A DNA stretch of 44,094 nt from an uncultured Chitinophagaceae bacterium (GCA_903883945.1 CAISCV010000228.1:1-44094), one strand, 5' to 3'. Shown: positions 8,461 through 17,727, counted from the first letter of the stretch. Notes: a model not told the origin generated them from the sequence alone. Made by a program: numbers and translations.

Positions 8461-8664
8461 ATGATTATGAAAGGAGTGAATTTTATTACAAATAGCGACA
8501 ATGAAAAGGTAGCTGTTCAAATTGATTTGAAGCTATTAGAAAAAAGGGATAGCTCTTTGGAAGATTTTATAGATGGCATAATAGCCGAATCGCGTATAAA
8601 TGAAGAAAGAAAACCATTGGACGAGGTAATTAATCAATTGAAAAAAAGAGGAGCGTTAGAATGA
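8461..8664 (+). CDS. Type II antitoxin
   Basis: A 67-aa, highly charged protein (many Glu/Asp/Lys) encoded just upstream of, and overlapping by 4 nt (ATGA), a RelE/ParE-like toxin gene. The N-terminal part, about residues 10-45, could form a strand followed by two helices as in ribbon-helix-helix antitoxins. The helical C-terminus, about 46-67, would wrap the toxin. I do not recognise the exact antitoxin family; the role is inferred from size, charge and gene order. A second in-frame ATG at 8467 is an alternative start. It probably represses its own promoter as a complex with the toxin. Confidence 0.7.
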   Translation: MIMKGVNFITNSDNEKVAVQIDLKLLEKRDSSLEDFIDGIIAESRINEERKPLDEVINQLKKRGALE

Positions 8665-8921
8665 AACGCTTTACAGTTGTATTAACAAAAAGTGCAGAAA
8701 AAGAATTATACAAGCTGCCATTAGAAGTTATCCCTAAGATTGTGTCGGCTTTAAAAGGATTAGAAGAAAATCCTCGCCCCGAAGGATGCAAGAAATTAAA
8801 AGGGTTTAAAAATCTATGGCGTATTAGAATAGGAAACTATAGGGCTATTTATTCTATCGAAGAAATAGTACTGCTGGTTGACGTGAGAGATATAGGAAAT
8901 AGAAAGGACATTTATAATTAA
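8661..8921 (+). CDS. RelE/ParE-family toxin
   Basis: An 86-aa basic protein with the RelE/ParE fold signature: an N-terminal strand (KRFTVVLTKSAEKEL), two helices (about 10-40), the conserved LKGFKNLWRIRIGNYRAIY block (about 47-65), and a closing strand with VDVRDIGNRKDIY (about 73-85). RelE members are usually ribosome-dependent mRNA nucleases and ParE members inhibit gyrase; the sequence alone does not separate them, although the conserved Arg/Lys and C-terminal Tyr lean to RelE. The start overlaps the antitoxin stop by 4 nt. The pair sits between two purine catabolism genes, so it looks like an insertion into the cluster. Confidence 0.85.
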   Translation: MKRFTVVLTKSAEKELYKLPLEVIPKIVSALKGLEENPRPEGCKKLKGFKNLWRIRIGNYRAIYSIEEIVLLVDVRDIGNRKDIYN

Positions 8922-8965
8922 TCTTCCTTTTAAATGTGACAAATAACAGAATTAGAATATAAATT

Positions 8966-10387
8966 ATGACAACAACGATTCCAGCTAGCAAGAAAGAGCA
9001 ATTGTTTGCCAGATTAAAAGAAGCAAACACCGCTTTTCAAGAAATTTATCCGGGAGATAGACCCGATCGTCAACCCGTTCACACTGTTTATGGAGGGGCT
9101 AATTTGTTTAAGGCCGATGCTGCCCATAAAATGGGTATGCGCGCTTATGAAACCTTAATGACGTATGCACCAGATTTTGTAACCTTTGGTAAAGTATTCC
9201 ATTTAGAGGGTATCGATAAAGTAGCAAGTGGTTCTCCTGCAGAAATACAAGAAGCTTATGAAGCACTTTCCCCCGATGAGCAAAAGAAACATCCCGCCCG
9301 TTTGGCGTATGAGGTTTATCAAAAAGTAGGTAAGAAATTGCAGACGGAAGGCATTGAAGATTTCAGGATAGACTTTGAGGATGGTTATGGCAACCGTAGT
9401 AATGAAGAAGAAGATGCTACGGCTGTTGAAGCAGCAATGGAAGTGGCAAAAGGTATGGCTGATAATTCATTGCCGCCTTTTATTGGTATCCGTATAAAGC
9501 CCTTTACCGAGGAGATGAAAGAAAGGGGCTTACGCACACTAGATATCTTTATTTCTACTGTGGTAAAACAATCAGGTGGTAAACTGCCTAATAATTTTGT
9601 GGTGATGCTACCAAAGGTCACTATCCCAGAACAAGTAGTTACGCTGATTGATTTATTCGAGATTCTGGAAGAAGAACTTGGCCTTCCTGCTAATTCCCTG
9701 AAAATGGAGATGATGGTGGAAACCACACAGGCTGTTATGGATGATAAAGGCACCAATCCATTATTCCGATTTATAAAGGCAAGTCGGGGTCGTTGTATCG
9801 CTACCCATTTTGGCACGTATGATTACACGGCTTCTTGTAGCATTACGGCTAAATATCAGGAGATGGATCATCCAGTGTGCGACTTCGCACATCATGTAAC
9901 CAAGGTTGCTTTGGCACATACTGGTATCTGGTTATCAGATGGGGCTACCAACACAATGCCTATTGGACCACACAGAGGAGAATTGACTCCTGCTCAAATG
10001 CAAGAGAATACGGAAATCGTTCACCGTGCTTGGAGAAAAGGATACGACCATATACGCCACTCTTTATGGAATGGATTTTATCAGGGTTGGGATTTGAATC
10101 CTGCGCAGTTACCCATGCGGTATGCAGCTGTTTTCGCTTTCTTCTTAGAAAGCTATGATGATGCAGTGGAACGCTTAAAGACATTCGTAGAGAAAGCAGC
10201 AAGAGCAACTTTAATCGGCGATGTTTTTGATGATGCCGCTACTGGTCAAGGCTTATTGAACTACTTCCTTCGTGCTTTGAACAGTGGTGCTATCACTGAA
10301 GAAGAAGTTTTAAGAACCGGACTTACTATGGAAGAGATACGTGGTCGCTCCTTCAAGAAAATATTAGAGAATAGAAGCGGCAAATAA
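8966..10387 (+). CDS. DUF6986-like, HpcH/HpaI-superfamily aldolase/lyase in the purine cluster
   Basis: A 473-aa soluble protein related to the HpcH/HpaI aldolase, citrate-lyase-beta and malate-synthase barrel superfamily. Recognisable stretches are RIDFEDGYGNRSNEEED (about 134-150), with acidic residues for Mg2+ binding; GIRIKPF (about 174-180), with the substrate-binding Arg; MLPKV (about 213-217); MEMMVETTQA (about 246-255), with the second metal-binding Glu; and CIATHFGTYDYTAS (about 278-291). Proteins of this type have been annotated loosely as aldolase or phosphoenolpyruvate kinase, and to my knowledge no activity is established. Its place in a urate-to-allantoin cluster suggests a purine-derived substrate such as glyoxylate or a ureido acid; that is inference. 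No signal peptide. Confidence 0.75.
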   Translation: MTTTIPASKKEQLFARLKEANTAFQEIYPGDRPDRQPVHTVYGGANLFKADAAHKMGMRAYETLMTYAPDFVTFGKVFHLEGIDKVASGSPAEIQEAYEALSPDEQKKHPARLAYEVYQKVGKKLQTEGIEDFRIDFEDGYGNRSNEEEDATAVEAAMEVAKGMADNSLPPFIGIRIKPFTEEMKERGLRTLDIFISTVVKQSGGKLPNNFVVMLPKVTIPEQVVTLIDLFEILEEELGLPANSLKMEMMVETTQAVMDDKGTNPLFRFIKASRGRCIATHFGTYDYTASCSITAKYQEMDHPVCDFAHHVTKVALAHTGIWLSDGATNTMPIGPHRGELTPAQMQENTEIVHRAWRKGYDHIRHSLWNGFYQGWDLNPAQLPMRYAAVFAFFLESYDDAVERLKTFVEKAARATLIGDVFDDAATGQGLLNYFLRALNSGAITEEEVLRTGLTMEEIRGRSFKKILENRSGK

Positions 10388-10471
10388 AATATGAGTTATG
10401 AAATATGAAATATGCTTCAATCACATATTTCATATTTCATATTTCATATTTATGATTCATAACTCATATTT
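10387..10471. repeat. Intergenic palindrome, (GAAATAT)n / (ATATTTC)n word
   Basis: The left arm, 10387-10414, reads AAATATGAGTTATGAAATATG and onwards. The right arm, 10424-10471, consists of CATATTTCATATTTC repeats ending in CATAACTCATATTT. The element begins at the preceding stop codon and ends six bases before the xdhC start. It could form a long stem of about 28 bp. There is no T-run. Confidence 0.75.
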
Positions 10472-10476
10472 AATAC

Positions 10477-11442
10477 TTGTCTTTATTTCAATTTATACAG
10501 TCCCATCTTTCAAGTAATCGCCCTGTAATGCTGCTGTATGTATTGCAGAGTGAGGGGAGTTCCCCAGGAAGAAGGGGCTTTAATATGGCTGTTGCCGCTG
10601 ATGGAAGCTTTAGTGGCACCATTGGCGGTGGAATCATGGAGTATAAACTGGTAGAGAAAGCTAAGGCTTTACTGGCAAATGGTACGTCCGATACGTCATT
10701 GATGTGGCAACACCACGATAAAAAAAGCAGTGAACAGTCGGGTATGATTTGCTCTGGCAGTCAGCTAAATGCCTTTATCCCACTCACTCCCACACAACTG
10801 CCCATTATCGAAGCCATTGCAGATAGTGAGCGTGATGGCACCAAACAGGTCATTCAAATATCCCCAACTGGCATCTCCGTTTTGTCCGGATTAAATGCCC
10901 ATACACTCCCATTTTTTCAATATGAGTCGGAAACTGAATGGGTCTATCAGGAGTTAATAAACAACCAGCCTGTCATCCACATTATAGGTGGCGGGCATGT
11001 AGGATTAGCTTTAAGTGAAATGATGCACTTCTTAGGATTCTATGTCATTGTTTATGATGACAGATCAGATTTGACTACCCTAAAAGATAATTCATTTGCC
11101 AACGAGAAAAGATTGGTAAACTATAGCACCATTGGTGATTTGTTTACCCACTCAAATGATTACGTTGCAATTATGACGGTAGGCTACCGCACAGATAAGC
11201 TTGTGTTACAACAACTGTTAGACAAAGAGTTCTATTATCTCGGTTTGATGGGTAGTCAGAATAAGGTTAAAACACTCTTTGCTGAACTAGAAGCAGAAGG
11301 GTACAATCCCGCCAGCCTCAACAATATATTTACTCCAATCGGCATTAATATCTACAGCAAAACCACCCGTGAAATTGCAGTTAGCATTGCTGCCGAAATC
11401 ATTCGAGAAAAGAATAAGGATTTACCTACAGGAAGAATCTAA
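10477..11442 (+). CDS. xdhC: XdhC-family xanthine dehydrogenase accessory protein
   Basis: XdhC proteins bind molybdenum cofactor, help sulfurate it and deliver it to xanthine dehydrogenase. The 321-aa chain has the N-terminal XdhC/CoxI domain with GSSPGR (27-32), GGGIME (50-55) and a conserved Cys in MICSG (C92). A C-terminal Rossmann domain carries HIIGGGHVGLAL (about 168-179). An in-frame stop lies just upstream of the TTG at 10477, so this TTG is the earliest possible start and keeps a normal N-terminus. It serves the single-chain xanthine dehydrogenase encoded at the head of the cluster, from which it is separated by four pathway or accessory genes and the toxin-antitoxin pair. Confidence 0.9.
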   Translation: MSLFQFIQSHLSSNRPVMLLYVLQSEGSSPGRRGFNMAVAADGSFSGTIGGGIMEYKLVEKAKALLANGTSDTSLMWQHHDKKSSEQSGMICSGSQLNAFIPLTPTQLPIIEAIADSERDGTKQVIQISPTGISVLSGLNAHTLPFFQYESETEWVYQELINNQPVIHIIGGGHVGLALSEMMHFLGFYVIVYDDRSDLTTLKDNSFANEKRLVNYSTIGDLFTHSNDYVAIMTVGYRTDKLVLQQLLDKEFYYLGLMGSQNKVKTLFAELEAEGYNPASLNNIFTPIGINIYSKTTREIAVSIAAEIIREKNKDLPTGRI

Positions 11443-11555
11443 AAGATGGGATGACTGAATAAAGTAGAATAGTCTATTATTTTATAAAAGCTGTTTGTAA
11501 ACCACTCTGCTAGATTTGAAAATGGATTATGTTTTTTATACTACCAACCACTCTT

Positions 11556-12335
11556 TTACACACCATAAAGTGAACCTGCTCCTTTTTCCAATATAGATTT
11601 TGGTAGTATAATAGTTAGGAAAGCGCCTATCTTGTTTATTAAGCCCGTAACTACCTCTGCCTTGCCGGCATACATACCATCAACCGCCATTTTTGCCACC
11701 ACATCGGCTTTCATATTCAGTTTTTCAGCAGCTCGGATAGCCTTTTCACTTTTTATGTCTGCTCGGTTTGCAAAATTGGTATCTGTGGGACCAGGGTTCA
11801 CAACAGTTACAGAAACGGATGTATTCCTCAACTCATATCGTATTCCTCTACTCATACGCAGTACAAAAGCTTTACTAGCAGCATATATTGCTAAACCAGG
11901 CACCGCTTGATAGGATGCTGAACTTGCAATATTTAAAATATACGACTTTGGTTGTTGCTTTAATAAAGGCACAAATCGCAAAATAAGAGATAGGGGGGTA
12001 GACATATTTACTTGCATCATATTCTGATAGGTACTCATGTCATAATTCATGAAACTACCGCTAAGCCCATACCCCGCATTGTTTACCAATATGTTTACAT
12101 TGAACTGATGCTCACTACACCAAGCAATTACTTTATCGGGGGCATTATTCTCTGACAGGTCTAATGGGATATATTGGCAGTCTACTTTGTAGGAATCCAT
12201 AATTTCTTTACTGGAAGCAGCCAATTGGTCTGCATTTCGAGCAATAAGCAAAATATTGTTTCCTCTTTTTGCTAGTTCTGTTGCAATTGCCTTTCCAATT
12301 CCTTTGCTAGCGCCAGTAATAAGTGCGTATGTCAT
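11556..12335 (-). CDS. SDR-family NAD(P)-dependent oxidoreductase
   Basis: A classical short-chain dehydrogenase/reductase of 259 aa. The dinucleotide site TGASKGIG is at 7-14, NNAG at 85-88, the catalytic Ser at 138/139, and Y151-x3-K155. Arg33 after the second strand (LLIAR) suggests NADP(H) preference. The substrate is unknown; sequence style resembles the general YqjQ/DltE-like SDR group. It converges on xdhC and follows the PhyH gene on the same strand after a 10-bp perfect hairpin. Confidence 0.88.
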   Translation of the reverse strand: MTYALITGASKGIGKAIATELAKRGNNILLIARNADQLAASSKEIMDSYKVDCQYIPLDLSENNAPDKVIAWCSEHQFNVNILVNNAGYGLSGSFMNYDMSTYQNMMQVNMSTPLSLILRFVPLLKQQPKSYILNIASSASYQAVPGLAIYAASKAFVLRMSRGIRYELRNTSVSVTVVNPGPTDTNFANRADIKSEKAIRAAEKLNMKADVVAKMAVDGMYAGKAEVVTGLINKIGAFLTIILPKSILEKGAGSLYGV

Positions 12336-12350
12336 ACTTTTTATATTGAT

Positions 12351-12374
12351 AAGGGCCTCAATTATGAGGCCCTT
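12351..12374 (-). terminator. 10-bp perfect hairpin between the PhyH and SDR genes
   Basis: AAGGGCCTCA-ATTA-TGAGGCCCTT starts two bases after the PhyH stop codon and ends 15 bases before the SDR ATG. It is strong and GC-rich, but no T-run follows on either strand. It may be a partial terminator, an attenuator or an mRNA-stabilising hairpin rather than a full intrinsic terminator. Confidence 0.55.
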
Positions 12375-12376
12375 AG

Positions 12377-13192
12377 TTATTTTACTACTGTAGCAAGTTT
12401 ATGATAAAGCGGTGTTTTGCTGTTTGCATTTTTGGGTTTATGCTTTCCAGTTATTATCGGTACATACATCACCCTTCTTCTGCTTTCTTCTCCAAACTTG
12501 GGCGATTGTTTTACCCTGTGCCACAATCTGCCATCGTGTACAGATAGGTCACCCGCATTTAGGTCGAAACCTACTTCTCTCGGGTCGCTGCTATTGTCTA
12601 TAAAGTACTTCTTTCCAAAAAGAAGCTTCAGAACGTTTTGCTTATGTGTGCCAGGTATTATTCGCAAGCCGCCATTTTCGAAGGGGCAGGTATCTAAGTG
12701 TATTCCAACGTTTAGCATCGGCATTATTTTATGTCCTAGAAATAAATCTCTAGGGCTATCAGTGTGCCATCCCATTTTACTAAAAGAACTGTTGGGTATA
12801 TTTATATAATTATTAATTACAAGCCCATCTTTTTCGTTTTCACCTATTCTTCCCTCATAAGGGGCTAGTAAATCTAGTAATAAATTAAAACGTGCATCTT
12901 GTAACAATTGGTGTAACGGCTCACTAAATTGAGATGAAAAACAAAGACGATGTATGGTAGGGTTACCAAGGTCATCTTTGCCATATTTTAATGGGATGCC
13001 ATTTATTTTTTCTCTCCCTTCCTCAATCCATTGTTTCTCAATCCTTTTCAGCTCACTCAAATAAAGTTCAACTTTGTCTTTGGTTAGGAAATTGCGAAAC
13101 ACAATAATTCCGTGCGTATCAAAAAAAGCTAGCTGTTCTTCAGTCAGTGTGTTACCCAATTCAAACTCAGATTCCCATTTTTGTTTCACCAT
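12377..13192 (-). CDS. Phytanoyl-CoA dioxygenase (PhyH) family protein
   Basis: A non-heme Fe(II)/2-oxoglutarate-dependent oxygenase of 271 aa. The metal triad is visible as H143 and D145 in GWHTDSP and H225 in LWHRV. An Arg a few residues later (SRRRVMYVP, about 237-245) should bind 2-oxoglutarate. ENGGLRIIPGTHK (about 172-184) is the typical PhyH strand-turn region. The substrate cannot be predicted; bacterial members hydroxylate lipids, amino acids or secondary metabolites. It lies upstream of the SDR gene on the same strand, a common pairing of a hydroxylase with an alcohol dehydrogenase; joint action is inference. Confidence 0.85.
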   Translation of the reverse strand: MVKQKWESEFELGNTLTEEQLAFFDTHGIIVFRNFLTKDKVELYLSELKRIEKQWIEEGREKINGIPLKYGKDDLGNPTIHRLCFSSQFSEPLHQLLQDARFNLLLDLLAPYEGRIGENEKDGLVINNYINIPNSSFSKMGWHTDSPRDLFLGHKIMPMLNVGIHLDTCPFENGGLRIIPGTHKQNVLKLLFGKKYFIDNSSDPREVGFDLNAGDLSVHDGRLWHRVKQSPKFGEESRRRVMYVPIITGKHKPKNANSKTPLYHKLATVVK

Positions 13193-13485
13193 TATACCTA
13201 TAGAATTGAAATATTTATTTGATAAATAAAATATGCTAATAACTGCAAAATAGCAGACTATAATCCATTAAAAAGTATAATTAATAGAATTTTAAGTAAA
13301 AATTACAGCTAGTTATATAGAAACGAAGATAAGCATCTAGACTATTTATTTTCATAAACTAATCCACATAATTCGAATCAATTGATTGGTAAAGTAGTCA
13401 TAAATGAAAATGAAATGGTCGTACGCAGAAATACAACTTTTTGTGGTTGTTTCTAAATAGGGTTGCTATTCTTTTATTCTTCTCT

Positions 13486-15981
13486 TTAAAATGTAAATCG
13501 TGCAGTACCGAAAATGCCAAATTTATCTACTTTTTGTATGTTGTTCTTATCGCCATTCCATAGACGCCAAACAAAATCTACCCTGAAAATCTTAAATATG
13601 TTATCTATACCAGTACCTACTTCGGTATATAATCTTCCATCTAAGCTTTTGTAGGGATAAGTACCTACATAGTTCAGGGTTTTATTTGAATCGCTTAGCG
13701 TACCAACAATACCTTTTATATTCCACAACTGCCTCCATTTGAGCTTTCGGGTAAGGGGGATATATTTAAAAATACCACTTCCCAATTTATGCTCCATAAT
13801 AAAACCTGCATAAGAATCTGTAATGAATTCAAAACGATTCATCAGGTTAAATGCATATTTATTATAGTATAACTGTTCATTGCCGGGTACTACCTGTAAG
13901 TAATTGAAAGGAGCATTGCCATATATTCTCCCCGCGAATACATTGTAATATATTCTTCCGTATGGTGCCACACTTTGATAGTCGGTTAGCGAAAAGTTTA
14001 TTTTGTCGTATTTATAACTACTGTTAAGTACATTCTTAAGCGCTTTTGTATACTGAAATTCTACTATTGGTTTGTCGCTACCTAACGAGTATTTAATAAA
14101 GTTCTGTTCGATACTTCTCTCTGCATACGCATATTTTACTTTTATGGAAGCCTCAAATGAATTAAAAGGGTCCCCAATTGCCGCACTGAAGTTTGTTTTG
14201 GAAGGTAAGTTTTGCAGTGATTCATATTGTTTACTTGATGCAGACAATACAAAGCCAATGTTTTTATTTGTTTCCTGATTATATTCTAGTTTCTCCTCTA
14301 TTGAACGTTGAAACTTGTAGGGTACCCCCGATCGTCTGAAAAGGGTAGCGAACAGGTTGTCGGAAGCTAGTTGGTCGTAGTATACCTGTCCATTGTCCAG
14401 ATCGTTTTTGTAAGATGCAGATACATATCCCCAAGGATCTCTGCTAAAAAGGTATTTTGCTTCGAATCGTCCCTTAAAACTTTGGTCTAAAGTGCCATAA
14501 GCACCATATCCCTGAAAATGAATATGTTTGTCGAAATCGGTATTAGTGGCTACATCAAAACGTAGTCTTGTGCCTTCCCAAGGATTACCACTCACCCAAT
14601 AATACCAAGGGCCAATGCGTATTTTACCTATGTCTTTTGTTCCAGTGGTTAGGAAGGTAATGGTGTTTCTGTAATTGACGTAGGTTTTGTTTTTTTCTAA
14701 AGTATCCAATAATACATACACCGCTTTCTCACTTTTACTCAACTCCTCATGTCTGTTCTTTTGCCAGAAGCTATCCGAACTGTTGTCATAGTTGGCAGCT
14801 AATTCTACCTTTTCGGGGACTTTAGATTTGTTAACCTCTGCAATGGTAGAATCGCTATTGATAATTACATTCTTGTATGTCGTGGTTTTTCTACCTTTTA
14901 GGGCAAGGCTTTTTTTGCCAATAGGAGAGATGTCTGCCACAAATTTGTCTTTATATAAAAACCAGGTACTATCGTTAATCAGTTTAAATTCTTGTATTAA
15001 AGATAAGCCACTCAAAAAATTGATATTAGCATCAACTGATGGGCGTAGGGTGATTTTTTGCAAAGCAAAAGTCGTATCATGAACCCAACAATCGCCTTCA
15101 AAAACATCGTCTCCTTTATGTTTAGGAATTATTTTCAAATGCACTAGTCGTCTATTACCCAGATATTGGGTATCTAGTAGTTTGTAGGTGTAATAGTTGG
15201 GAGCATTGGTATTAAAGGGGCTAATAAATTCCCGGTTAAAAACAGGTATAAAATTGTCATATACATTTATGTTCTGGTACAGTCCCCCCAATTGCTTGAT
15301 AACGCTTTCGTTGTCTAGCCCATTTGTGCGGGTAGCTTTTATGACTTCTCTAACCTTATGAGGATTCTTTTGAAAATAATAATCCGACAACGTCTCTGTA
15401 AGATAGGCTGGTAGAAAGGGGCGTTCTTCCGAGGTTGAATCAATATAATTAAAAACAAAGTTCAAAGGCTTTAACAAAGCATTATTGCTAAGCTTTCTTG
15501 TATTAATATTTTCTATGTCCAACTCCAGCTTATTGTAAATTTCATAACTATAATTATCCCATCGCGTTTTATCATGAAGGGCTTTGTATTTCATTATCCG
15601 TTTCCAAAACCATAGTGCCCTATTGTATTTTGCTTTTACGGTAACATCATTTACAACAGGCAAAATCACAAGTTTAAAATCTAATAGGGTAGAGTCTGTA
15701 ATGCCTCCTGCCCAAATCGTTTGTACTTTATATCCGATACCACTAATAATTAATGAATCGTTCAGTGCATACTTTTCCACCTCTAAGGTAAACTTTCCTG
15801 CAGAATCTGTTAGTACTCCCACTCTGCTCTTTTTAAACATGGCCGAGGCAAATGGGATGGGTTCATCGCTTTGCTTATCTTTTATATAGCCAACAACTAC
15901 CTTCTTTTGTGCAAATGAAAAGAAGACAGCCAGCATAAAAAATAGGCAATGAAATAGTGTTAACGTAAACTTTTTTCCCAT
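13486..15981 (-). CDS. DUF5686-type outer-membrane protein with carboxypeptidase-like regulatory domain
   Basis: An 831-aa secreted protein. An N-terminal signal peptide (1 to about 25, ending FSFAQ) is followed by a carboxypeptidase D regulatory-like beta-sandwich (about 28-105: VVVGYIKDKQSDEPIPFASA, then VGVLTDSAGKFTL). A long region, typical of Bacteroidota DUF5686 proteins, has many alternating Tyr/Phe strands and ends in a C-terminal aromatic residue (RFTF), as expected for an outer-membrane beta-barrel. The function of the family is unknown; the sandwich domain is shared with SusC proteins, but there is no TonB plug. It is a single gene on the minus strand with gene-free flanks of 293 and 285 bp, in which I see no clear promoter. 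Confidence 0.8.
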   Translation of the reverse strand: MGKKFTLTLFHCLFFMLAVFFSFAQKKVVVGYIKDKQSDEPIPFASAMFKKSRVGVLTDSAGKFTLEVEKYALNDSLIISGIGYKVQTIWAGGITDSTLLDFKLVILPVVNDVTVKAKYNRALWFWKRIMKYKALHDKTRWDNYSYEIYNKLELDIENINTRKLSNNALLKPLNFVFNYIDSTSEERPFLPAYLTETLSDYYFQKNPHKVREVIKATRTNGLDNESVIKQLGGLYQNINVYDNFIPVFNREFISPFNTNAPNYYTYKLLDTQYLGNRRLVHLKIIPKHKGDDVFEGDCWVHDTTFALQKITLRPSVDANINFLSGLSLIQEFKLINDSTWFLYKDKFVADISPIGKKSLALKGRKTTTYKNVIINSDSTIAEVNKSKVPEKVELAANYDNSSDSFWQKNRHEELSKSEKAVYVLLDTLEKNKTYVNYRNTITFLTTGTKDIGKIRIGPWYYWVSGNPWEGTRLRFDVATNTDFDKHIHFQGYGAYGTLDQSFKGRFEAKYLFSRDPWGYVSASYKNDLDNGQVYYDQLASDNLFATLFRRSGVPYKFQRSIEEKLEYNQETNKNIGFVLSASSKQYESLQNLPSKTNFSAAIGDPFNSFEASIKVKYAYAERSIEQNFIKYSLGSDKPIVEFQYTKALKNVLNSSYKYDKINFSLTDYQSVAPYGRIYYNVFAGRIYGNAPFNYLQVVPGNEQLYYNKYAFNLMNRFEFITDSYAGFIMEHKLGSGIFKYIPLTRKLKWRQLWNIKGIVGTLSDSNKTLNYVGTYPYKSLDGRLYTEVGTGIDNIFKIFRVDFVWRLWNGDKNNIQKVDKFGIFGTARFTF

Positions 15982-16266
15982 GTTGTCAGGTTGGCAATAC
16001 TATAACTATTTTTATATAAAAAGGTTATTTTATTGTTATATAAGGTGAATTGTAAAAATAAAAGATAAACAAGATTTGTAAGGTTTTGATAGTAATTTAT
16101 AGTTGTAAATGGTGTGTCATATTAGGAAAAACAGGTTTTTGAAATACAACCATTTAACCGAAATGCGATTGGAATATCATCAAAATAATGTTTCGTAACA
16201 AACATTAACGCAATACAATAACAGGATAATTGGCAAAATATGGCTATTAATACAAAAAACCTTTTT

Positions 16267-16893
16267 CTATTCTAGTCCGTGCAAGATAGTATACTTTGTT
16301 ATCTCTGCGTTGGATGTCATGTGCATTTTTTCTAGTATTCTTGTCCGGTATGTACTCACCGTGTTCACGCTTAGCGAAAGTGCATCGGCAATATCAGTTA
16401 TCTTTTTCCCTTTAGCTAATTGGCTAAATACTTCCATTTCTCTGTCGGAAAGTGATTTATGTGGCTCGTTTAAATTCTCCTTATCATGGAAGTTAATGAG
16501 CAATTCGGCAATGTCCGGAGTAACATATTTACGCCCTTCAAGCACTAGTTCAATAGCCCTTACCAATTCTTCAGGTGCCGATTCTTTGGTTATATAACCA
16601 TAAGCCCCTGCTTTAAAGGCACGCAGCGCATAATGTTCGGGAGGGTGCATACTTAGTATCAACACTGGTATTTTGGGGTAATGCTCTTTCACAAATTTTA
16701 CAACCTCCAAGCCCGAACGCCCCGGCATAGAAAGGTCGGTGATGATTACCGACCAAGGTTTAAGATTTATTTTTTTAATTATATCAGCACCATCAGAGGC
16801 CTCTTCAATATGAGAATTTGGGTAAGCCGCCGATAGAATCATAATAATTCCTTTCCTTACCACACTGTGATCATCACCAATTAATATATTCAT
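16267..16893 (-). CDS. NarL/FixJ-type response regulator, no adjacent kinase
   Basis: A 208-aa two-domain regulator. The receiver domain (1-120) has the acidic pair D7-D8, the phospho-acceptor D53 (IITDLSMPG), S81 and K103. The C-terminal LuxR-type helix-turn-helix (about 145-208) has LSDREMEVF and the recognition helix NTVSTYRTRILEKM. All phosphorylation residues are intact. No histidine kinase is encoded anywhere in the window, so its partner must be elsewhere. In Bacteroidota this type often works with a hybrid or tetratricopeptide kinase encoded apart. Its targets are unknown. Confidence 0.92.
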   Translation of the reverse strand: MNILIGDDHSVVRKGIIMILSAAYPNSHIEEASDGADIIKKINLKPWSVIITDLSMPGRSGLEVVKFVKEHYPKIPVLILSMHPPEHYALRAFKAGAYGYITKESAPEELVRAIELVLEGRKYVTPDIAELLINFHDKENLNEPHKSLSDREMEVFSQLAKGKKITDIADALSLSVNTVSTYRTRILEKMHMTSNAEITKYTILHGLE

Positions 16894-17234
16894 AGCTTGT
16901 ACCGATTATGCAGGTTAAACAGTTAATCCATTGAGCAATCCTACAACCATTTTTTGTAAAAGTAGTAGTTAACAGGAAATAACAATAATTCAAGCTATGA
17001 AAGTTTAACTAATGGTGCGAAATTTCTAAAATTATAAGTCATACTTGGTTCAATTAAAAATGACTACCTGGGGTTAAAAAATAATATTGTTGTATAAACA
17101 TTCTTTCATCTATACTAAAATTGAACATTCATTGTGAGTTAACGCACATTTGTCGAAAAGTGGCTAAACTAATCCGTGAATCTAGAAGTCTACTTTATTA
17201 CTACCGCCAGGGACTGCTCCATACAAAAGGTTGA

Positions 17235-17292
<58 letters not shown>

Positions 17293-17719
17293 TTTACTAC
17301 TCTACTATTTATGTAAGCCAATGTCCTATGTACATTCCAATATCAGACGTCATTTATCCAACAGGTGGCTCTTAGCATTTGATAAAGTACCTCTTTTTAG
17401 GCTGATTGATGGTTTTTGAAACTTTAATTGGCATCTTTTCGTCAACCCTTATTAGTGAATAACCAAATTTGTTGATATTCTTATAAGGGAGAATAGCGTT
17501 ACATTATTCAATGAATTATCATATCGCTAGATCATTAATGCTTGGGGTGCAACTTTATAAGGAGGTAGATTTTTTGTGAACTGCTATAGCACAAATTAAT
17601 TAAACGATAGGAAAGATAAATGGTGCTTGCATCTTCATTGGGGCAAATGATAATTAAATAGGTAGTTTTCTTCTTTGATTTTTATAATCTATAAATCTTA
17701 TAGACTAAATAAATTGCCC

Positions 17720-17727
17720 TATTTTTG
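17720..17727 (+). promoter_or_regulatory. TATTTTTG, possible -7 box for the sigma/FecR/Sus locus
   Basis: It matches TAnnTTTG, 158 bp upstream of the GTG start of the ECF sigma gene. No convincing -33 TTG is at the right distance, so the call is weak. Confidence 0.25.

Noticed and set aside
12351-12374. Full intrinsic terminator between the PhyH and SDR genes
   Set aside because: The stem is perfect but no T-run follows on either strand, so only a hairpin of uncertain role is claimed.
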